Part shown: in pieces, positions 1 to 11,081 of the stretch
How positions within the stretch are numbered: position 1 is the first letter of the stretch
Layout of the letters: each line of letters starts with the position of its first letter
Assembly (NCBI GenBank): GCA_022539475.1
Contig: VCMS01000461.1
Coordinates: 23,942-51,565 of the forward strand
Direction: 5' to 3'
Source of the DNA: Gracilaria domingensis
Taxonomy: Eukaryota; Rhodophyta; Florideophyceae; Gracilariales; Gracilariaceae
Length of the DNA: 27,624 nucleotides
Made by a program: the position numbers and the translations under genes
Notes under the pieces: model-generated
The model's database searches: none
What the model saw: the letters and a program-made list of their open reading frames with translations, nothing else
What the model was told of the DNA's origin: nothing

Positions 1-306
1 CATCGTTTCTACAATTAAGAGATTCTTCGTAACCCTCGACGATTTGCTCTTATAGGGGGATAGCTAATACCCAGTCCTGCTCCGCAAATTATGCGGTCTA
101 TCGCTGTACTATGACGAATGCATATATACCAAGCAATACCAATATAGCAGCCCGAGAGCGACTTCTTGCTGTCTCACGATGATCGTCCTCTCTTTGTCAG
201 TATGAATATCCCCGGCATCTCCCCGTACTGCTCATACGTTGCTAAGGACCACCACTAGTGAGCATTCATCCCCATGTATCGACTGCAAGGTATATCCCCC
301 GTCTTC

Positions 307-483
307 CTACCTAATTTGCGACTCTTGTTTCCCACTACCGTCATGATTCACACTGGGTGGATCTTGACGGCTTTGCAGTCGTTCCTGAACATCAGCGTTC
401 GCAACTTCTGCTCCATTTCTCATTCGAAATACAAGCCATGCAGCGTTTAACTCGTCCTCATAACTACGTCCTGAGCGTGCCAT
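307..483 (-). pseudogene. Short coding-like frame, hypothetical, possibly part of a longer decayed gene
   Basis: An ATG at 483 opens 58 codons with ordinary amino-acid composition and a helical, charged start (residues 8-40 are rich in E, A, R and Q). It stops at TAG 307-309. The same frame continues to the window edge, broken by TGA at 232-234, TAG at 109-111 and TAG at 64-66, with plausible but unremarkable protein between. I do not recognise it. It lies on the same strand as the methyltransferase/SET module and could be a far remnant of that unit. The stop density of the extension is close to chance, so only the first 58 codons carry any weight. Confidence 0.25.
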
Positions 484-661
484 GCGCGAACTAGCTATTT
501 CGAAAATGGTGGGGTGGAGAACAACGGAGACGCTTGCCTTTTACCGCCCCGCCTTCCTCTCAAACTCTTAGCTCGAGACAACTGACGGATCCAAGCGTCT
601 AGAACGCGTGCCAACTGCATAATCCATGTGGCGCATCGACTGGGTCCTGTTCCCGCATTTC

Positions 662-1167
662 TCAAATCCTTTGTTCACATCGTAACCCAGAAATATCGCT
701 CCATAAAGACCCTGTAGGACCCGAAAAGTTCTCTAAACAGCAATGTACTTGCGGCATTGCTCTCTTCGCCACGGGATTTTTGAAAACGCGAAAAATGATA
801 TGTCCTCTTTTTTCGATGTTCTCCATGTGGAGGAGAATCTTCACACCCTTTTGCGCATCGTAACGGCAGGAAGCTGGTATTTTACACGGATTCCGATCCA
901 AGCTTGTTCCTATCCGATAGGTAGATTCGCTCCTCTTCCCTCTTATGTGATGTTGTCTATCACCAACCAGTCATTACCTTTAAAAGCCCGATAAAACAAC
1001 TCTCCTTCGCATGCGTTCCGAACCCCCTCCGCATCGCTCATAGGCCTTGCTTCAACCTCTGTCCGTAAGCACATGTCGCTGGTCAGCTGTCTGATGCATC
1101 TTCTTCCATCTTCATCTTCTGCCGTGTATTGTAGGTGCACTTTTACCAACCAGTGGTCCCTTGTCAT
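662..1167 (-). pseudogene. Decayed coding-like segment, unknown function
   Basis: Two minus-strand frames follow each other. One runs from ATG 1167 to a stop at 943 (74 codons) and contains an acidic EDEDGRR stretch followed by a mixed alpha/beta-looking sequence ending DWLVIDN. The other, in a different frame, runs from about 901 to 662 and contains the segment GVKILLHMENIEKRGHIIF. Their composition resembles real protein more than the pyrimidine-rich surroundings do, but I recognise no family. If they belong together, at least one frameshift and a stop separate them. Between 1170 and 2390 the plus strand is pyrimidine-rich and holds only short frames, so I make no call there. Confidence 0.22.
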
Positions 1168-2390
1168 GTGACCCGCAATTCAGGTTCGTCCTACGGTTAC
1201 TGTCCTTGCTTCACGCAAGGTTATGCACCGTACACGAAACCGAGTGGAGGAAAAGGCTTCATCTCCATCGGCGGACCTCCATTGACCAGTCGTGGATAAC
1301 AATCTCTTTCCCATCAAAACGACAGGAAAACCGGACTCAGTCTCAGGTCCGAGTGTCTCACTTCGATTCCCCCAGTTTCTCGCCGGGTGAACTCATCTCG
1401 AAGCAGAATTCCCTTGTCGTCCTCTTTCGCGTATGCGCTAATATGGTTTGCGTGCTTCATCCTTTATAGCTGGCTCGCTACCTCCTTAGATACGCGTACG
1501 TTCACACAATCTTCGTATCTTTCCTTTCTCGCTCTCCTAGTGGTGCGAATCACGCTCCCTTTGTGTGTCCTCCCTCAGTCACTCTCGGAAGTGATTGTAT
1601 TTAGCCAGAGATCTCCTTGTTCCCCAGATCAACCACCTTATCTCTATGTTGTCACGTCACTGCGCGTCTTCTAGTGGTATTCTTACGCTCTCTCAGACTT
1701 TTTCATTATACCTTCTGCGTTGTGACTATACAGAAAAGCGACGAATACCCCGCGCTAACAGAGTCTCCACACAGTCTTTGTCCAGCAATCAGCTCTGTTA
1801 GCGTGGCTTTACGCTTTCATCTTTTTCACCTTCTTGCGCTCATGATCTACTGCGGTGCAAAAGAGCACAGTAGGTAGAGCAGCGTAGGTAATTTGGTCCA
1901 GAGGCGACCTGCCACATCGAGTTACCGACCGCTCCTTTCGTTTTGCGCATTGTCTCTCTCTCTGGATAATCTGCCCTTGCGCGAGCCTCTCGTGCCAGTT
2001 TCCCCCTACGCACTCTCGCCAAAGGAAATTCCGAGGTCGAACCGCTCCTTCTTATTTGGTGAACCTTGTCTGACAGATGTGTACGACCGTAGCGCAAGAG
2101 GCCATCTGTATCTCCTCTAGACTTTCTCTCTCTTTCCTCTCTTGCACTCAGGCCGCTCCTCGCGCTGCTGAACCCGTCCTGATTATATGTGCGAATCGTC
2201 TTCCACATTCCAAGGAAATAGCTCTTCTTCGACCCGTTCGCGGCTCACGGTATAAGGAATGTATATTGGTGATCCCGAGACCTTCTTCCTCGTCACCTAG
2301 CACGATGCGGCAATGAAGGAATTCTTCCCCGATGTTTTTTTGATCTCCCTTCGCGATTTGTTTGCCGAGTGCACCTGAACATTTGGGCTG

Positions 2391-2946
2391 TTACATCATC
2401 GGCCTTTTCTTCACGGTCCCTACTGACTTTGCGTTGAAGGGAATCGTGTGTGATGATAGATAGACGCCCCATGCCCCTACCAGGTTGTAGATTTGCTCTT
2501 TCATTCTGTCCAACTCTTCTTCTAATGACATCTGTTCTCAAATTTCTTGTCCGTGTTCCTTTCGCTCTCGTACGTCTCTCGCCACCATTCTCTTCCATAT
2601 TCGCCTCATCGATTTATTCTTGGCACTTCCTCTGCAGCCATGTGTTGGGGAACCCCCCTCCCACTGAGCTGTGATGTGGTAACACTACTTTGCTCTCTGT
2701 CACTTCCGTTGGGGTCGTACTAACACCCAGCTTCGGTTTCGGTTTTGCCTTCGAAACCCGGAGTGCTGACTTAGAACCAGACTTCTTTCCAGTAAGCTCC
2801 ACACGGCGAGCTCGTCGTCGAGTACTTCTTCGGGTCGCGGCAGGCGGAGGGTTCTTGCGCTTAGCGACGCCAATACAATATCGCAGGATTCTTTGGGATC
2901 CCTTCGTCTCCCGGTCGTCTGCGTTGCTGAACCTTTGTGGAGCCAT
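2391..2946 (-). pseudogene. Decayed gene for a basic, coiled-coil protein
   Basis: ATG 2946 opens a lysine/arginine-rich segment (about residues 30-75, including TRRSTRRRARRVELTGKK and repeated KPKPK), typical of a nuclear or DNA-binding tail. A frame change near 2610-2625 leads into a helical segment (ATG 2609, 73 codons, stop TAA 2391-2393). That segment contains a heptad-like stretch, MSLEEELDRMKEQIYNLV, preceded by an in-frame TGA at 2538-2540. It lies downstream of and on the same strand as the SET gene, so it could be the third gene of the leftward module. A competing minus frame (3154-2861) overlaps its start in another phase. No family is recognised. The frameshift and stop mark it as broken. 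Confidence 0.35.
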
Positions 2947-3502
2947 TATTGCCCTTCAAAATCGCGTGAAAAGGAAGGATTATGTTCGGATTATAGATTG
3001 AGGAAACCGAAGCTTCTGGAGTTCTGCTCGTACTAAGAGTAGTGTGGGTTAAAAAAGCGGAAGGGGGCGAGCTTTTGAACCCTTGCAGCAGATGATGGAG
3101 ACCTTCAGTCGTTCTTGAGCCCTGAGTGAGCTGGTCCATTCCTGTTGCAGACATTCATACCAATTTTCCACATTTCCAATGGCCGTATTTTTCATTGGCT
3201 ATGTTCTATGTGCCAGGTCCGTCTGACGGGTCCCTTCATGATGAAGGTCGGCTGTTCCTTGGTCCAACCTCTGGGGTGTGAGGTGTTAATTCTGAGGTGT
3301 TGCTTTTGAGGTGGTAGCTCTGGCCGCTGTGGAGTATTCTTAGTAGCTCTTTGCTTAGCACGACAATGTGTCCTTGTGCCACGTTGTCGATTCCTGCAAC
3401 AATAGGTTTACTGGAATGATGAATGCATTCAATAAATGACGCAGTAGTTATGAAATACACTACAACAGTTTGTAATACGTCAAACTATAAAGCATGGGAG
3501 AA

Positions 3503-4318
3503 TTACAAATACCTCTCCCATGAACAGCTGGGTCCATAGTCTACGTACACTTCTTCTTGTTCATGAATATCCCTTGTAGCCATCACCAACAGTTGTCTAT
3601 AGCTTGCCAGTGTACCCAATGTGGTAGCTTGATGCTCGGAGGGGTGTCGAATAATAGTGTTTGGTAAGCGGCCTTGGTAAGGCTCCATCTCGGCCAAATC
3701 CTTCTCACCGTTCCCATCCCGGTACGAAGCATCATTGATGTAGCACGCTATACAGAAAGGAGCGGGTACTACCCAGGCAATTGCAGTATTGATTTCGGAA
3801 TCATACTGAGGAAGCGTGCTGTACATCTGCCCTTTCAGCTTCACTTCCATGCAATACCTCTTGAAACGAGAAACGGTGGCACCGAGCACTCCGCTTCCGT
3901 ATTCCATCTGTTTTGCATTGCGTCGGCTTATGTCATGATATACCAATGTCCCATAGAAGTACCCGACAACCTCTCCTTCCGAGAACGATCTACTATTGAA
4001 CACTCCATCTTCACTTATGGAGTGTTCGATGTTTGATTTCTTCCTGTACAACCATAAACCTGCTGCTTCAGTGGCGAGCAAAGTCTGTACATCCATCGTC
4101 TCCAATGCGCCTTGGAGATTCAGAGGCCACTCGTGCACCGGTTTCTCCTTTTGCTGAGCGATGAGACTCGGTTCTGCAAAACGTTGCGATGAAGGAATTG
4201 ATATGAAACGGGATACATTGGTATCGCGGGAATCCTTTCCGTGCGGTCCATATACGCGAGGTTCTTTGCTTCCCTTCCGGGGACTTTGTCTGTACTAAAT
4301 ACGAGGCTTGTACGACAT
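3503..4318 (-). pseudogene. SET-domain protein, probable lysine methyltransferase, with one premature TAG
   Basis: SET proteins transfer methyl groups from S-adenosylmethionine to lysine, usually on histones. The open part (211 codons, 4138-3503) shows the family order: GVFNSRSFSEGEVVGYFYG (N-terminal SET strands), then CYINDASYRDGN at the place of the usual NHS motif, then VMATRDIHEQEEVYVDYG followed by an aromatic residue (Trp), matching the C-terminal E-E-x-x-x-D-Y-G motif. The Asn-Asp in place of Asn-His is a deviation that could alter activity. The frame extends upstream to ATG 4318, only 2 nt after the methyltransferase stop, and is broken by a TAG at 4295-4297 that a single C-to-T change from CAG would explain. 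Without the extension, a GTG/CTG-type start would have to be assumed. No pre-SET or post-SET cysteine clusters are visible. The same frame stays open downstream (3460-3236), which is probably chance. Confidence 0.75.
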
Positions 4319-4320
4319 CA

Positions 4321-6637
4321 TTACTGACAGTTGACAGTTATTCTTGCGTTGAACTCGTTACCCCAAACCTTCCTCGCATACATCACTACAGCATTGTGTT
4401 CAGCATGAGCGAAGCACTGCTCATCCCTCTCAAATCCAATAAAGCGTCAGGGCTCTTCCATGCCCATGCACGCCAAGGCACCGGAAAATGTTCCACTATA
4501 GGGATCAACCACAACGTCCCCGGGATTTGAGAACCTGGCAATGAGTTCCTTTAGCAGTGCCCTCGGTTTCTATTCGGGGTGAACCTGAACCGAGTGTATT
4601 TTGGAACGCTTCTTTAGTCCCCAACGGAGTCCTTCACAAGCCTCCAGATGCGGAACCTGATCGATAATGGAGTAATGCCCGGGGTACTGCGTGAGAACGT
4701 AGTTGAAATTTTTGTAGTTCACCATCACCTTCTGCTCCTCGTACGCGTTTACATTCCGGACTTCGTGCACGGCATACTCGGTTGCAGAGAACAACGGTGT
4801 TGTGTTCTTTCCGGGGTTGTTCAAAGTGTGCGTACGAGAGGGAATGAATTGCATCGGTGTGGGGTCGACAAAGAACGAAGCACTTTGCCACCCCAGAACA
4901 TTTTCCGATTTGTGCCCAGGTAGAATCTCCTCCCAGTCCGCGAACTGTTCGATAGTACAGAAAGTTATAAAATGACGGCCAGGGCGAAGCATTGAGGCCA
5001 TCATTTCTGCAGTATTAACTATATCTTCGTCTAGAAGCTCATCATGCTCACTGTCACGTATACCATAAGATGGGTCCGTGAGTACGAGTTGAACATTGCT
5101 CTCTAGGGAATTATCGGAACGGTACAGTGTACCATGAGCCTCCACTAACTTTGCATAACCAATGCAATGCATAGAGAACTGTTGCTCCATGTTCTTTCTG
5201 ACCGCACCGAGAGCCTTCGTCGTCCTTACATCGGCAAAGTCGTGAGGTGGAAGAATACCATCAGGAAAATTAGAAAGGGGGTGCGCTCCATCGTCGTCAT
5301 CATCCGTGTCGTCTATGACAATGACATCCACCCGACCCGGGTCTGCACCGGATGTCTTACCGGATGTTTTACCCACCGCCCTAGCCATCGGTCTGGAGGA
5401 AATGGTTCTCTGTGCCGTAACCGTATCCTCAATCTTCACCGTGACCATGTTGCTTCCTTCCTGACGTCCTGACAGAGTGGCCTGGGATGGCTGCTGGGAA
5501 GGTCTCAGGTTTAGCTGGACAATAGCGGTACGAAGAGTAGCCAAATACTCATCCGAGAAAGCATCAAAGCGAGAAGGAAACCGTGTCTGAAGTTTGCTTC
5601 GAAAGCCTTCCAGCAGTTCCCACTTGGTAGTAGCGGACATTTTGTACAGAAATCCGTTTAAAACACCCTTGTTCAAATCGGACAGGAACTCTCTTGACAA
5701 ATCCCTTAGTTTGGTATCGATATCATCCGAAAGGGTGTGAACCCAAGGCACAGTGGCGTTGACCTCTGTGGTTGGCTTCACTTCGATCCCCAATGTTTTA
5801 CACACCGATGCTGGGCTGTATCCGGAAGAACGGGACTCAATTGCGCTGAAAGAAACCATCGCTTTCTTCATGGCAAGAAACGGTAACAGCATTTGTTCTG
5901 CGTCACGAAATCCAAGACTGGAAGCAAAAGAATCCCATCCTAGCATACCATTTGCACAGCATAACCCATCCGCCTTACGTGCGCTTGGTTTGACATGAAG
6001 AAACCATCAACAAACGGTATCTGTCTGGGAGAACCAGTTGCAGTCCTCGCCTTCTTCGCAACTGCGAGTCGCCTCTCCATATTGATACGCTTCACTAGAG
6101 ATAGATAGAGTAACTGCTGAAAACGAGTAGCAGGCTCAATCCGGAAGGTAGTTTTCTTCGTCTGCTTGGATCCGGGACCGTGCTCTTTGAATAAGTCATT
6201 CCAGAACACACGCCCCATAAAAGAATTCCCGCCATCCATATTCTTATCCAAACTCCATTCGAAAAGATTCCTCACCCGACGATCTTCACTCTAGTCATCC
6301 ACGTCAATGATACGGACATACTTGTTGACCCGACTTATGAACCTAACATCGGTACTTATCTTCACCAGCTCCTGCGGCGTATAGTTCGCGTACGTGCTAT
6401 TCGTAGCATCAGTGAGAAATTCCCCTGCACAAGCCAGACTGGCACGGTTTGCGACAGCGTACTCAACGAGAGCCGTGTATCCAACCTGACGAGGGGAACC
6501 AATGCCGCCTCGAGACGCCGCAAACGAGTCTCTCAGCTCGAGAAGTATGCTGAAAAAACGAACGACCGCGTCTCCATGATATCTTTCTCACCGGAGCTAG
6601 ACTGCGTAGATGCCATGGAAGATGCGGTAGTCGACAT
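4321..6637 (-). pseudogene. Beta-class DNA N6-adenine/N4-cytosine-type methyltransferase, disrupted
   Basis: The largest open part (5946-4570, 458 codons) contains, in order, a helical N-terminal half, an acidic linker (DDTDDDDDG, about residues 212-220), and the catalytic motif IV TDPSYG (D codon 5076-5074). The latter is the DPPY motif of DNA amino-methyltransferases. Downstream in the same frame come HPE[TAG]KP and then VVVDPYSGTFSGALAC, the SAM-binding motif I, ending in TAA 4321-4323. Motif IV before motif I is the permuted beta-class order seen in bacterial N6/N4 enzymes and in a few eukaryotic captures. Upstream coding continues to ATG 6637 through a frame change near 5950, a TAG at 6291-6293 and a frame change near 6570. 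Two further stops, TAG 4570-4572 (where HPxQKP is expected) and TGA 4447-4449, cut the SAM-binding end. DPSY instead of DPPY may be natural or another C-to-T change. The N-terminal ~220 residues match no family I know. Substrate specificity cannot be told. Confidence 0.8.
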
Positions 6638-6901
6638 CGCTCTGCTGTTAAGACCACAAAGGGGCCTGTTTCCGATGGGCGCCATGTAACTCTCGCAAGA
6701 ACTCGCGAAAGCGGAATAGACGGTGGCGATGAAACTCGCTGGAGTAGTTCTCGAAAGAGTAGTAGACGGCGGTGATGAAACATTATTCTAAATTCGTATT
6801 TGAGCGGCTGTTAGTCGTACGCAGGAGGGTGTGAACAGGGTTGCGAGAGCGGGTATAGTACAAAGACTTGTGTAAAATAACCTGGTAGTGACCCCCCTGG
6901 T

Positions 6902-6930
6902 GGCCGGATGCGACGTGTTCAGAGCGCGGT
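6902..6930. repeat. Half-site copy of the 7969 hairpin arm (direct repeat)
   Basis: The sequence from GGCCGGATGCGACGTGTTC to GCGGT repeats the left arm of the 7969-8026 hairpin about 1065 bp away, in direct orientation, with roughly two mismatches over 27 bases. The flank CCCCCCTGGTGGCCGG also resembles the reverse complement of the sequence right of the hairpin (ACCAGGGGGG and GGCCACC). The pair could therefore also be read as degenerate terminal inverted repeats. Confidence 0.7.
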
Positions 6931-7968
6931 ATGGAGACTGTCAAACCAGGTATCAAGCCACGTGTAGAGGGGGTTGTAGCGCGCATGGGGCAGATGAGAT
7001 ATGGTCCTATACGACTCAGAATCGTTGTTCTCCGCCACCGACCGGCTCCCCCTACATCATTATCTGCATCATCATCATAGCCGCCATCATAGGGCTGCAT
7101 ACAAATCTCCTGTACGCTCTCCGCCTCTGCTATCGCCGCTTGCGCTCCAACGCCGACGCGCACCCAAAGGGCGGTTGCATTGCGCGGAGGCAAGCCGTCC
7201 AGACGCCATCGTCATCGCAACATTCGACCACCGCATCCGTCGCACTCAACAACAAGAGCGTCCGGAACAACACGCAACTTAGGTCTTCCCCCTCCCCGTA
7301 CTGGTAATACCAATGTAGTAACGAGCATGACGTTTTACAGCGCTCACATTCCTCTTCGCCAGGCGTCTGTCGCGTCTTTCACGTAATGAAGACGTTCGTC
7401 GCAATGCGCACACACCCATAATAGCGCTGCTTTGACGACTGCAGCCGCCGTGGCCGCAGCTGCTGATCTCGGTATGCCTAATGACTGCGCTACACACCCA
7501 CCGCCTGGCTGGGTGTCCGTCTCAGGCGCTCAGTTTGATACAAGCTAGCGCATATTGCGTGGATTGCACTTTCTGGCTCACACCGTGTTGATGATGCAGC
7601 GCCAACACACTTCTTAGCACCCACAACAAGAGGAGAACACGTCAATGACACGATCTGTATAGTCGCCGCCCGCCCCTGAACGTCATGAGGGTCCTTCTGA
7701 GACTGCTTTCACGACAAACAGCCATGACCATAATACCCGTACAATTGCGATTGGTGCTGCCACCACTACCCTCATTCTCGAATGAATCTGCTCTTCGGCA
7801 TTCAAACTGAACATCGATTAAACCAAATCCGCGCGAAATTGTTTCTTGCGTCTGTGTAGGTACGTATAAACTGCGATGTGAAACGACAAATGTGCTCTGC
7901 GTAGCTCTACTCAGCTCTACGTTGTACCCTACAACCTGCTTTACCACCCCCGTAGGGTAGCGGGGTAG

Positions 7969-8026
7969 CCGGATGCGACATGTTCAGACCGCGGTCTGGA
8001 CTGCGGTCTGAACACGGCTCATCCGG
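7969..8026. repeat. Long imperfect palindrome / hairpin
   Basis: Arms 7969-7992 and 8003-8026 are reverse complements (CCGGATG then TGTTCAGACCGC on the left; GCGGTCTGAACA then CATCCGG on the right), with an unpaired 5-nt block inside each arm and a 10-nt spacer. Inside lies a further 14-bp palindrome, CAGACCGCGGTCTG, at 7985-7998, so the GCGGTCTG box occurs three times. Its position between divergent genes suggests a regulatory or recombinase-binding site, or the end of a small inverted-repeat element. That is inference. Confidence 0.8.
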
Positions 8027-8348
8027 CCACCACAGGAGGGTACCAGGGGGGAACCGTGGGGGTTGATCATGCTGTCTGGTATGCATCTAGCCTTCTACAC
8101 CGTCTCTAACCGCCTATACCACTCTTTTAAAGTGATGCGAATGTTCATGCGAGCATTTCCGCGTGCTGCACTACAAATCTACGACACGAAGGGGTGCGAC
8201 ACTTCAACCGACAACAAAGCGTGTACCGTGTTCAAACCGAGCGGGTGCGCCGTTTGCTGACTTGATCAGAGCATTATACGATTATCGCTTTGTTCTGCAT
8301 TCAAGCTTTATAGGTATCTGAAGAAGCTAAATTCAAACAAGCTATATA

Positions 8349-9522
8349 ATGCAGCCAAGAGGATTGGGGAACCAGCAGATGAGGCGCTCCCGAAAGCCGC
8401 GGAAAGTTCGCAACCCCATGGCGCCGCATCTTCGAAGTGCGAAGAAGACAAAAGAAGGAGGAAAGAAGAGTAGTGAGGAAGCACAGAATCCAGAGACGAC
8501 TATGAGCTCTAACCCGGGAAAAGCGAAACCCGCACCGGGGCACAAAGTGACGCTTCTTATCGCGGGGAATAGAGGGGACAAGGTCCCAATTGGCACGGCT
8601 GATGTGGTGGCCATCAAGTCTGCCGGCGACGGCAAAGACTATCGAAGAAAATGCATGGTCACACACTGGAAGGAAGCCAGAAGAGGATATAGTCCGTATA
8701 TGGCGAGCTGATGTATGGAAGGAGCTCTATACACCGTACCCGTATCCCTTTAATTGTACGGATGAGGACTCTATTCCGAACACCGTTGCGGACTTAAACA
8801 AGATGGGTTTCTATGCTTGGGACTTGAACTTCATGGCTTCGGGTGAGACCGTTCAGAACACCACGCCGCAGGTGGCCAGTAAGAAATCAGGGCATACCAA
8901 TGCGGCGTCCACGACAGGTGGTAAACGAGTGCATTTGGCGCAAACACCGAAACCTCCGCGTACACCGAGCGGAAAGCGGTTGCCACCTCAGGTAGCCCAA
9001 AACAAGACACCAGGCAAACAACAGAAGAACAAAGAGGGGAAGGAAGTACCGCCCCCAGCGCCTGGGCCTGTGCTTAAAACTCCATCTAAGCAAGACCAGG
9101 GTGGTACAAAGGTTTGAACTGCACAATTGACCACAACTCCAGAGAGTGCGGTCTCTGCATTACGGAAGCAACCAGCGATGAATGTGCAGTCTGAGTCGTC
9201 CAGAAAAAGCGCTGCTGAAGCGATTGCAATGGCTGGGAGTCGCAGTGGAGCTAGGATGGAAGTTGTGGATGTGGATGAAGTGGATGATGATGACGTTGTC
9301 TTGGTGAAGGAGAGCGTGGCTGGAAACGTCAATGAACCATTCGACGAAGGTGATGAATTACCTTCGGATGACGTGCATATAAGTCTGGCGTCGCTCAAGT
9401 TCACCCTGGACCATTATGAGTACGAGTCCGTGAAGGTCGACATCGACCTAATCGAAAGCCGGGACGCAACTGTGAGAGGGTCAGTTCGGGAGCATGTTGT
9501 AGCTCTGAAGGCGGAGATTTGA
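8349..9522 (+). pseudogene. N-terminal part of the rightward element gene: basic head and acidic linker
   Basis: ATG 8349 opens a very basic segment (repeated RK/KK clusters, about residues 10-60). A frame change near 8650-8690 leads into a folded-looking segment with RIWRADVWKELYTPYPYPF and then a Lys/Pro/Thr-rich linker. The same frame continues past an in-frame TGA at 9115-9117 into an acidic stretch (VVDVDEVDDDDVVLV) and to a second TGA at 9520-9522. Basic-then-acidic low-complexity tails suit a chromatin-associated protein. No family is recognised. It is probably one gene with the following two entries, because the phase is kept across the TGA codons and all lie on one strand without promoter-sized gaps. 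Separate small genes are the alternative. Confidence 0.45.
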
Positions 9523-11081
9523 AGGAAAGGGTTTCTTCAGGCCCTTAGAACGATGAGTGTTGCTATTTTGATCACGGATAAGTCTGAGAAGGAGATGATG
9601 GAGGGCAATCGCGTGAAAGTTACGTGAATTCTCAAAAATGGGGCTCATCGTCTTGTGGTACTCAAGGAACTATGTGAGGAGGATGCAAAGATAAGGAAAC
9701 TAAGTAAAGAACCTACTTTTTCCTTATGGACGAGAAAGGATGGACAAAAGATGAAAACGAGGGAGCTTCTGAGTCTGGGTAATGCTTTGAACGATGAACT
9801 GAAGCAGGCCCGACTTATGAACGTCACCGACAAGGTTCATCCCATTGTATCCTTTATAACCGCGATGGTTGAAAAGGAGAAGAAAGTGTTGAACAACATG
9901 ACAAAGAACGCGGTAGCGGGTGCCTTATTTGTATGCGGAATCATAGGTCAATACCATATCAGGCATCTATCGAGGTTTGCGGAGATGGGTTTGAAGGTGG
10001 CTAAGAGTCCTCGATTGCTGAAGCATTTAGAAAGTGTGTGTCGGGAGCATAATGAAATTGGTATTATATGTATCTCCAGTGATGAGTTCTTTTCTATGGA
10101 TGAGGACACAACTGATTTCGCCCAGGACGCCCTGGCAGCATATTTTGCGAGAAGACGAGAGTCCAAACTGAAGGGCCGCTTTGAAGATATACGAAAGTAT
10201 TTCTTTATATGCTGCCGGTCCCTAAATGAGCTGGCCGTTGGAGTATCGAAAAGAAAGAGACTGCTCTGAAGGAAGTGTATGAGATGCAGATTGAAGTCAC
10301 TATGTTTGAGGAACTCAGCCTTCGTGAGTATCTTGCCACACAGGCCGCACGCGTGGAAACTGCAGCGACAAAGAAGCTTTGGGCCGGAAAGATATCGAGA
10401 AGGGTGGCTTATGCTCGTGAAAAGCTTAAGAAGTTCATCGGGGTGGATTTCAATTCGACTGTGGGGCCGTCTGCTGCGGCGGGAGGGAGAAAAACGACCA
10501 CGTCTACGACCCAAGTGACTAAACCGGATATTCAGGCGTCGCGTTCTAAAGTTGGTAGCGAAGAATGCGGGGAAGACGTTCAGGAAGTGGTAAGCGACAT
10601 GGTTTTAGTAGAGTGCGGGGTTGAGAATGAGCACCAGAAGATGTCGTCGACGAAGGAAGATGATGAGCGACAACAACCCAGGGCTCAGAAGAAGGCGAAA
10701 GTAAGCGAACTGTCCCAAGATGAAACATTCGTCATCAATCATCTGCGTAGGCTCGGAGGGAAAGGGGTTAGAAGCTTACTCAAAGCTCATCAAATCTCCT
10801 TCAGCAGCGACACGGACTCTGATTCAGCGCCGAATGTTGAGACGCGAGGAGACGACACGGATCTTTTCGACGACACAGTCCCGGAAATTCTACCCCCGGG
10901 GCTGAAGAAAGCAGACGAAGGACCTTACGAGGGGGGGGGATTCGTGGTTGAAATTGTTGAAAGCAGTTCCTACCAAGTGGCCGGCTGGAGTGGACGGGAT
11001 GAAGTCGGTATATCCGTGGATGGATGCGATACATCTCCGGAAGGAGCAATGAGGCCATTTGCTCGAGCCGAAGGACTTTAA
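9523..11081 (+). pseudogene. Middle part of the rightward element gene: helical region of unknown function
   Basis: After TGA 9520-9522 the same phase continues, is cut again by a TGA at 9625-9627, and is then open to TGA 10267-10269. This stretch is lysine/glutamate-rich and helical, with a hydrophobic stretch, AVAGALFVCGIIGQYHI. A single-base loss near 10260 moves the frame, and about 268 codons follow (10275-11081). They hold a helical LREYLATQAARVETAATKK segment, a Ser/Thr- and Glu-rich linker, a KKAKVSEL patch and an acidic stretch (SSDTDSDSAPN). The frame changes again at about 11060-11080 into the dioxygenase domain. I recognise no family in this part. It may be a linker and partner-binding region. 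Confidence 0.4.

Larger units (their letters stand above)
6638..8348. other. Intergenic region between the divergent modules
   Basis: About 1.7 kb separate the ATG of the leftward methyltransferase gene (6637) from the ATG of the rightward gene (8349). Several minus- and plus-strand frames of 70-140 codons are present, but they run through the repeat units at 6904 and 7969 and have low-complexity composition, so I do not call genes. The stretch 7060-7110 is rich in CAT/ATC trinucleotides. The region must contain both promoters if the modules were ever expressed from here. A small nested element bounded by the half-site repeats (about 6885-8060) is possible. Confidence 0.5.

Noticed and set aside
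3236..3460. C-terminal extension of the SET protein
   Set aside because: The frame is open in phase after TAA 3503 and a TAG, but it lacks motifs and a start, and a stop-free run of this length is common by chance here.
6783..7193. Minus-strand frame of 136 codons upstream of the methyltransferase
   Set aside because: It lacks an ATG at its start, is low in complexity, and runs through the repeat half-site at 6902-6930.
7642..7947. Minus-strand frame of about 100 codons in the divergent spacer
   Set aside because: It has no motif and starts at GTG beside the hairpin; composition alone does not support coding.
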